Assembly (NCBI GenBank): GCA_964504335.1
Contig: CAZDET010000016.1
Location: 1 to 64,000 of the forward strand
DNA: 64,000 nt
Direction: 5' to 3'
Source: CAZDET01 sp964504335
GTDB taxonomy: Bacteria > Bacteroidota > Bacteroidia > Chitinophagales > Saprospiraceae
In this document: positions 59,049-64,000 of the stretch, piece after piece
Position numbering within the stretch: position 1 is the first letter of the stretch
Layout: every line of letters begins with the position of its first letter
Translations under genes and position numbers: made by a program
The notes under the pieces: generated by a model
What the model was told of the DNA's origin: nothing
The model's database searches: none
What the model saw: the letters and a program-made list of their open reading frames with translations, nothing else

Positions 59049-60635
59049 ATGAGCAGCTTGTTTCAAAAAATCTTCGGGATCGATACCAGAGCCCTGGCAT
59101 TTCTGCGGATTGGATTAGGATCGTTGATCCTGATCGATCTGATTGCCCGGGCGGTCGACCTGACAGCCTTCTACACCGACGATGGTTTATTACCGAGGGA
59201 AGATTTGCTCGATCTTTACCTCCGACCCTACCATTTCTCCTTCCATTTGTTTGGAGGCTCTTCCTTTTTTGTATCCCTCCTGTTTTTATTGGCGGGATTC
59301 CTGGCCATAGCCATGATCGTAGGCTACAAGACGCGGTGGGCCACTATCCTGAGCTTTCTCTTACTGGTTTCGCTCCACAACCGCAACCCAATCATTCTAA
59401 ATGGGGGAGACACCTTGCTGCGGGTACTGGTTTTCTGGAGCATATTCCTGCCACTGAATGCCCGCTACTCGGTAGATCGGTGGTTGAATAAAGGAGTGCC
59501 TAATATTCCAAACCCGCATTGGTCGATGGGTACGATCGGTCTGATGGCTCAGGTTGCATTTGTGTATTTCTTTTCCGCTCTGCTCAAAACGGGAGACACC
59601 TGGCAGGATGGCACTGCCGTCTTTTACGCACTAAGCCTCGACTTAAATAGCACTTCTTTTGCCGGATGGTTATTAGAATATCCCGCAATGACCAAACTGG
59701 CGACTCACGCCACGTTTTACCTGGAAAAATTCGGCTGGCTTCTACTGTTTCTTCCCTTTTGGAAGGGACGCTTCCGCACAGCCAGCGTGGTGCTCTTTGC
59801 CGGCCTTCACGCCAGTTTTTTACTGACGCTCAAAATCGGATTGTTTCCCATCGTAGCGATCATCATGTGGCTGGCGTTATTACCAACCCCTGTTTGGGAT
59901 TGGCTGGAAAAACGCCTCGATGCTACGGCCGCCTGGAAATCAATCCGACAGCACACCAATCAATTGCTTACTCGTGTTGCGTCCCGCAATTGGATTCAAG
60001 CCGGATCGTCGGCCGTTCGGCTCGGCTTTGCCGGACAATCCATAGCTGCAGTCATGTTGGTTAGCATAACCATGTGGAATCTGATGACCATCGACGCTTA
60101 CAGTCCTCCGGACTTGTTCAAGTCCATTACCCGGTATCCAAGGATGACGCAGCAGTGGAGCATGTTTGCCCCAAACCCAAACCGGCTGGATGGTTGGTTT
60201 GTAACATCTGCCCACTTCAGTGGTGGGGTAGAGAAAGATCTATTTAACGGAACGGATGAGGTGTCCTATGAAAAACCAAGGGTCGTTTCCTCCCAATTTT
60301 CCAACAACCGTTGGCGGAAGTACATGAAAAACCTGTCCCGGAAAAAATACCGTAAATACCGATCCTTGTACGGAAGCTACTACTGCCACTGCTACAACGA
60401 TGATCGGAAAGCCGATGAACCGGAACTGCAAACCTTATCCCTCTATTTTATGCAGGAACGGACCCAGCCACCGGGAGAGCCCTTAGAGATCAAAAAACGC
60501 ACCTTGTGGAACCACTGGTGCAAGAAAAAGTACAAGAAGCGGTTTGCAAAAGAAGAGGAAGAGCAGGAGGAACCAGCAGCTTCCAATCAGAAAGAATTAG
60601 CAGAAGGAGTAAATGCTTCGGAAGAAACGGAGTAA
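59049..60635 (+). CDS. HTTM-domain membrane protein
   Basis: The 528-residue product has an HTTM domain (the fold of vitamin K-dependent gamma-carboxylase) over about residues 1-300, with six to eight helices and FGIDTRALAFLRIGLGSLIL, TRWATILSFLLLVSLHNRNP and NGGDTLLRVLVFW. A later helix at about 335-352 is followed by a soluble domain with TRYPRMTQQWSMFAPNPNRLDGW. The end is highly charged (KKKYKKRFAKEEEEQEE). The bacterial function is unknown. The ATG at 59049 fits the domain start. Confidence 0.82.
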   Translation: MSSLFQKIFGIDTRALAFLRIGLGSLILIDLIARAVDLTAFYTDDGLLPREDLLDLYLRPYHFSFHLFGGSSFFVSLLFLLAGFLAIAMIVGYKTRWATILSFLLLVSLHNRNPIILNGGDTLLRVLVFWSIFLPLNARYSVDRWLNKGVPNIPNPHWSMGTIGLMAQVAFVYFFSALLKTGDTWQDGTAVFYALSLDLNSTSFAGWLLEYPAMTKLATHATFYLEKFGWLLLFLPFWKGRFRTASVVLFAGLHASFLLTLKIGLFPIVAIIMWLALLPTPVWDWLEKRLDATAAWKSIRQHTNQLLTRVASRNWIQAGSSAVRLGFAGQSIAAVMLVSITMWNLMTIDAYSPPDLFKSITRYPRMTQQWSMFAPNPNRLDGWFVTSAHFSGGVEKDLFNGTDEVSYEKPRVVSSQFSNNRWRKYMKNLSRKKYRKYRSLYGSYYCHCYNDDRKADEPELQTLSLYFMQERTQPPGEPLEIKKRTLWNHWCKKKYKKRFAKEEEEQEEPAASNQKELAEGVNASEETE

Positions 60636-60641
60636 CCCGTT

Positions 60642-63539
60642 TTATCTTTTCCCCAATGGATCGGGCACGAGGGTCAGTGTGCTGTGCATAACCTTCTGAC
60701 CCCACTGAAGGGTGACCGAATATGCCCCTGGGCCGGCAAAAGGGACACCGAGTTGTGGATCGATCTTAAGTGCTGGATAATCTTCGCGGAGGTCATCGAT
60801 AAATTTGCGTTGGTCGTAGGCTGTGTCCGCTTCTTGATAGCGCTCCAACAATCGTTGATACCCCTCAGAAGTCAAAAGAGGACGCAACGATTCCAGAATG
60901 CGGTCCACCTTATTCTTTTCCGTGTTCGTCCATTCGGAAATCTCGAACGCTCGATTCCAGTGGTAAAAATGAATACCTGGAGATTGCTCCAGGGTATCGA
61001 TATGGCGGTGGCCGCGATAGTCCCGGATCGTTAGTACGAGCGGGCTGCTTGTTGATTCGACCTTGCCGACATAGTACGGGATGCGCGCATCCGTGGCGAA
61101 GCGGGCCCGCGGTCGGCTGGATGTATTTCGAATCTCGGGCGGATTCCCCCCGGCAAACAGGAAGTGCCCGCGCTGCCCACCCCGGCTGGTGTTGTGCCAG
61201 ATCACTTGTTCTGCTGGCTCGAATAAATGCACCTCGGAATTTCGAATGTCCTCCGTGATTTTTTGTAGAGTTTGGATATCGTCCAGAATCCAAATACTTC
61301 TTCCGTGTGTACCAGCCACCAAATCACCCGCCTTTGGGTGAATGGCTATATCGTACACGGAAACGGTTGGCAGATTCAAGTTCAGCGATTGCCAGGTGGC
61401 TCCGCCGTCCAGAGAGGCGAGAATTCCGGTTTCGGTGCCGACAAAAAGCAGATTAGGATTGACGGGATCTTCGCGAATTACCCGAATGACGGTCCCTGCT
61501 GGCAGATCGTTTGTCAGGCTTTTCCAGGTGTCGCCGCCATCTTCCGTTCGAAATAGATAGGGGGAGAAATCATCCGAACGGTGCCCGTCAAACGCGAGGT
61601 AGGCAACGGACGCATCGTGATGGGAGGCTTCGATTCGACTTACCCAAATTCCCTCTGGTACGCCTGGGATATTTTGGCGGAGTGCTTGCCAGGTGCGTCC
61701 GCCGTCGGAGGTACGGTGGGCAAGACCATCGTCGGTACCCACCCAAATGACGGCTTCGTCAAGGGGCGAAACGGCCACTGTGGAAATGCTACAGTGGTGT
61801 TCCGCACCGGAATTATCCAGGGTGAGCCCGCCACTTTTTCCAATTTGTCGCTTCACAGGATCATTAGTCGTCAGATCGGGGCTAATGATGTTCCAGTGGT
61901 TGCCACCGTCCGTTGATCGAAACAGGTAATTGCCGCCGATGTACAGATTTTTGCTGGGATGAGGAGCAAGCTGCATCGGCGCTTCCCAATTGAACCGGAA
62001 CACCTGGCCGGAATCCGGCAGACCATCCGGGAAATAATCGTGGAGATTCAGCACGTTGCCGGTATGGGGATGGATATTATGAATTTCGTGCGTCAGTGGG
62101 TCGTAGCGATAAAATCCGTCGTTTTCGGCGGATGTATATACCGTGCGCCAATCGTCCGGATCAATGGCCGCATACATGCCGTCCCCCCAGTGCATTTTCC
62201 AGTGGTGATCGCTGAGTAAGCCGCGGGCATCGCGGCCGAAGCTGCGCATCGCGTAGGCACCGTTGTCCTGAAGCCCTCCGTAGACCATGTAGGGTTGCTG
62301 CATGTCCAATCCGATCCGGTAGAACTGCCCGATGGGTAAGTTGTCGATGAGCCGGAAGTGTTCGCCGTGATCATGGGTAATGGATAGCCCCTTGTCGGCT
62401 CCTAAGTAATAGCGATCTGAATGATCCGGATCGAGCCACATGGCGTGAAAATCGCCGTGAACCTCCTGGTCGGCACTGCCGTTCCGCAGGGTTTTTCCGC
62501 CATCTTCCGAGACCATAAAGCGGGTAGTCAGGAGGTACACGCGCTGGGGGTCAGTGGGGTGAATGCGGACCTGACTGTAGTAAAATGGGCGATTGTTGTA
62601 GGTATTGACGTAGGTCCAGGAGGTGCCGCCATCTTCCGAACGATACAGGCCACTGCCCGGCACGGAGAGCGTATCACTTTTAGGTGCTTCCACCAAAGCC
62701 ATCAAAATCTGAGGGTTACTTCGGGAAACCGCAAGGCCAATCCGGCCGGTAGGAGTGGGAAGGCCGTTGGTGAGTCGTTGCCAGGTTTTCCCGCCATTCT
62801 CCGATTTGAAGATTCCGCCCGCTTCTCCTCCGGAGGTGAAGGTCCACGGCTGCCGCCGGCGGTGGTAGAAAGCCACGTAGAGTACGTCTGGGTTATTGGG
62901 ATCCCTAATCAGATCGGTGCACCCTGTTTTACCGTCATCGGGAAGGCCTCCACCGAGCTTTGTCCAGGTAATTCCTCCGTCTTGGGTGCGAAATAACCCG
63001 CGATCACCTGAGTAGCCCCATAGGTGACCGGTAGCACACACGCATACGTCGTTGGAGTCAGTAGGGTGGGGGCGCACCCGGGCAATGTGATGGGTGTTTT
63101 CGAGTCCGACTGATCGGAACGATTTACCACCATCAGAGGATTTGTAGACGCCATTCCCCCAGGAGGTACTATTGCGGTTGTTTGCCTCGCCGGTACCTAC
63201 CCAAAGGATGGAGGGATTGCTCGGAAACAGGGCAATGTCTCCAATGGATGCCGTCTCATATCGATCAAAGATAGGCCTCCAAGTCGTGCCGGCATTATCG
63301 GAATACCAGACGCCGCCCGACCCCGTCGCTACGTACACGCGGCGAAAATCTCCTTCTATGGCTTCAATATCTACTATGCGACCTCCCTGATTCGCGGGGC
63401 CGATGTTGCGCCAACGGTGGTCGCGCAGTAAGGAATCGAACGGTTGCTGGGCGAACCCCAGTGGAAGGATAGTAATCAGAAATAGAAAACAGAGAAGTGG
63501 AACGGTGTAGTTGTGGCGGACTAGTGTGCTCAACGTCAT
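60642..63539 (-). CDS. Large exported VPS10/BNR-repeat (sortilin-like) protein
   Basis: The 965-residue product has a signal peptide (LLCFLFLITILPLGFAQ) and then two beta-propellers of BNR/Asp-box type. These carry many copies of SxDGGxTW-like motifs, for example YSDNAGTTWRPI, SSDGGKSF, SENGGKTWQRL, RTEDGGDTWKSL and SLDGGATWQSL. Such proteins are often labelled glycosyl hydrolase, but no catalytic residues can be assigned. The last 200 residues form a separate domain with a helical hairpin. No T9SS sorting domain is obvious. The start MTLSTLVRHN is chosen because it begins the signal peptide; the next upstream ATG is at 63590. Confidence 0.82.
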   Translation of the reverse strand: MTLSTLVRHNYTVPLLCFLFLITILPLGFAQQPFDSLLRDHRWRNIGPANQGGRIVDIEAIEGDFRRVYVATGSGGVWYSDNAGTTWRPIFDRYETASIGDIALFPSNPSILWVGTGEANNRNSTSWGNGVYKSSDGGKSFRSVGLENTHHIARVRPHPTDSNDVCVCATGHLWGYSGDRGLFRTQDGGITWTKLGGGLPDDGKTGCTDLIRDPNNPDVLYVAFYHRRRQPWTFTSGGEAGGIFKSENGGKTWQRLTNGLPTPTGRIGLAVSRSNPQILMALVEAPKSDTLSVPGSGLYRSEDGGTSWTYVNTYNNRPFYYSQVRIHPTDPQRVYLLTTRFMVSEDGGKTLRNGSADQEVHGDFHAMWLDPDHSDRYYLGADKGLSITHDHGEHFRLIDNLPIGQFYRIGLDMQQPYMVYGGLQDNGAYAMRSFGRDARGLLSDHHWKMHWGDGMYAAIDPDDWRTVYTSAENDGFYRYDPLTHEIHNIHPHTGNVLNLHDYFPDGLPDSGQVFRFNWEAPMQLAPHPSKNLYIGGNYLFRSTDGGNHWNIISPDLTTNDPVKRQIGKSGGLTLDNSGAEHHCSISTVAVSPLDEAVIWVGTDDGLAHRTSDGGRTWQALRQNIPGVPEGIWVSRIEASHHDASVAYLAFDGHRSDDFSPYLFRTEDGGDTWKSLTNDLPAGTVIRVIREDPVNPNLLFVGTETGILASLDGGATWQSLNLNLPTVSVYDIAIHPKAGDLVAGTHGRSIWILDDIQTLQKITEDIRNSEVHLFEPAEQVIWHNTSRGGQRGHFLFAGGNPPEIRNTSSRPRARFATDARIPYYVGKVESTSSPLVLTIRDYRGHRHIDTLEQSPGIHFYHWNRAFEISEWTNTEKNKVDRILESLRPLLTSEGYQRLLERYQEADTAYDQRKFIDDLREDYPALKIDPQLGVPFAGPGAYSVTLQWGQKVMHSTLTLVPDPLGKR

Positions 63540-63807
63540 TCGACTGGAATTTTCCCAAAAATAAAAAATCCCGCTTGCTGAATGGAGCATACTGCACTAG
63601 CTGATTTTGATTTTTCGAAATAATGGGTGTAATTAGCCGCAGCGAGATGCAGATAAGAAGCATCGAGAAGTGACCGGCGGGAAAGGAAATCGTTGATTGG
63701 CGTTACTTTTCACCTATTGTGAGTCTAAATGATAGCTATTCTAACTAGACAATCGGTGCAATTCACAAATCTCAAATAATAATCAGCAGACTTAAACAAC
63801 CTACAAA

Positions 63808-64000
63808 ATGGAAAACTTCTTTGACCTGGAAGCTTTAGGCACTCAAGTTACCACCTATGCACCCATGGTAATTGGTGCGATTCTGACCTTGATTATTGGT
63901 TTTTGGGTAACCAATCGAGTTACTGCTATCCTTCGTCGGGGCATGGAACGCAATAAATTCGACCCCACGATTGTCCCGTTCCTAAGCTCGATCGTGAGCG
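63808..64000 (+). CDS. MscS-family mechanosensitive channel, N-terminal part
   Basis: The window ends inside this gene after 64 codons. The visible part (MENFFDLEALGTQVTTYAPM, then a helix VIGAILTLIIGFWVTNRV and ILRRGMERNKFDPTIVPFL) is the usual beginning of a short MscS-type channel: TM1, then the basic turn before TM2. The family protects against osmotic downshock. The 268 bases upstream hold no clear promoter box. Confidence 0.85.
   Translation, partial: MENFFDLEALGTQVTTYAPMVIGAILTLIIGFWVTNRVTAILRRGMERNKFDPTIVPFLSSIVS

Noticed and set aside
60642..63539. Assignment of the VPS10/BNR protein as a glycosyl hydrolase
   Set aside because: Asp-box propellers are structural; no catalytic residues of a sialidase or xyloglucanase could be identified.

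Overview
The window reads as chromosomal DNA of a member of the Bacteroidota, most likely a Saprospiria/Lewinella-like marine heterotroph (the rank below phylum is inference). The signs are a SusC/SusD pair with a SusE-like lipoprotein, proteins with type IX secretion (T9SS) C-terminal domains, a BatA-type membrane protein, DUF4199, the pseudo-dihydroorotase typical of the phylum, and promoters of the TTG / TAnnTTTG type rather than -35/-10 boxes. I see no tRNA, rRNA, CRISPR array, insertion sequence or origin.

Layout. 0.2-25 kb is mostly housekeeping: aroC, an FKBP isomerase, an alpha-glucan phosphorylase; a minus-strand operon BatA-like / dihydroorotase-like / DUF4199 / glycosyltransferase 2; queE; tyrS; then a long plus-strand run (LolE-like permease, HELVH protein, Tex, YbgC-type thioesterase, YihY, DEDDh exonuclease, gluQ), pyruvate carboxylase on the minus strand and murQ. 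25-32.6 kb holds small unknown genes, a Uma2 gene broken by an internal deletion, a THUMP rRNA methyltransferase, rpsU, a small methyltransferase and pstSCAB. 32.6-46.6 kb is a transport and glycan region: YfcC-like carrier, pyridoxal-kinase-like protein, GH13 lipoprotein, DUF4197, mscL, an ASPIC/UnbV T9SS protein and a SusE-like/SusD/SusC operon. The GH13 lipoprotein, the SusCDE-like set and the phosphorylase at 2.2 kb would together make a plausible route for uptake and breakdown of alpha-glucans.

The accessory part is 46.7-64 kb. Its most interesting element is a minus-strand run of tiny genes at 50831-51903. Four encode 52-61 residue peptides with textbook double-glycine leaders (hydrophobic residues at -12, -7 and -4, then GG). 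A fifth, leaderless membrane peptide shares its C-terminal pattern with one of them. Two of the four lie in frames hidden beneath misleading longer ORFs or are too short for ordinary gene calling. No peptidase-transporter or modification enzyme lies in the window. Next to the cluster is a patch of damaged genes: an SRPBCC-like gene with its middle deleted, and an in-frame chimera joining the front of a membrane-anchored amidohydrolase to the tail of a PhzF-family protein. Then follow a membrane protein, an AhpD-like protein, a DM13 protein, a PLP decarboxylase, a protein made of about seven 31-residue repeats, a three-copy DUF1508 protein, an HTTM protein, a large VPS10/BNR exoprotein and the start of an MscS channel.

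Long A+T-rich inverted repeats built from TTAGATATTTAGAC-like units sit directly behind minus-strand stop codons at 40.0 kb and 47.6 kb, with a related hairpin at 42.0 kb. They look like an interspersed repeat family used at gene ends.
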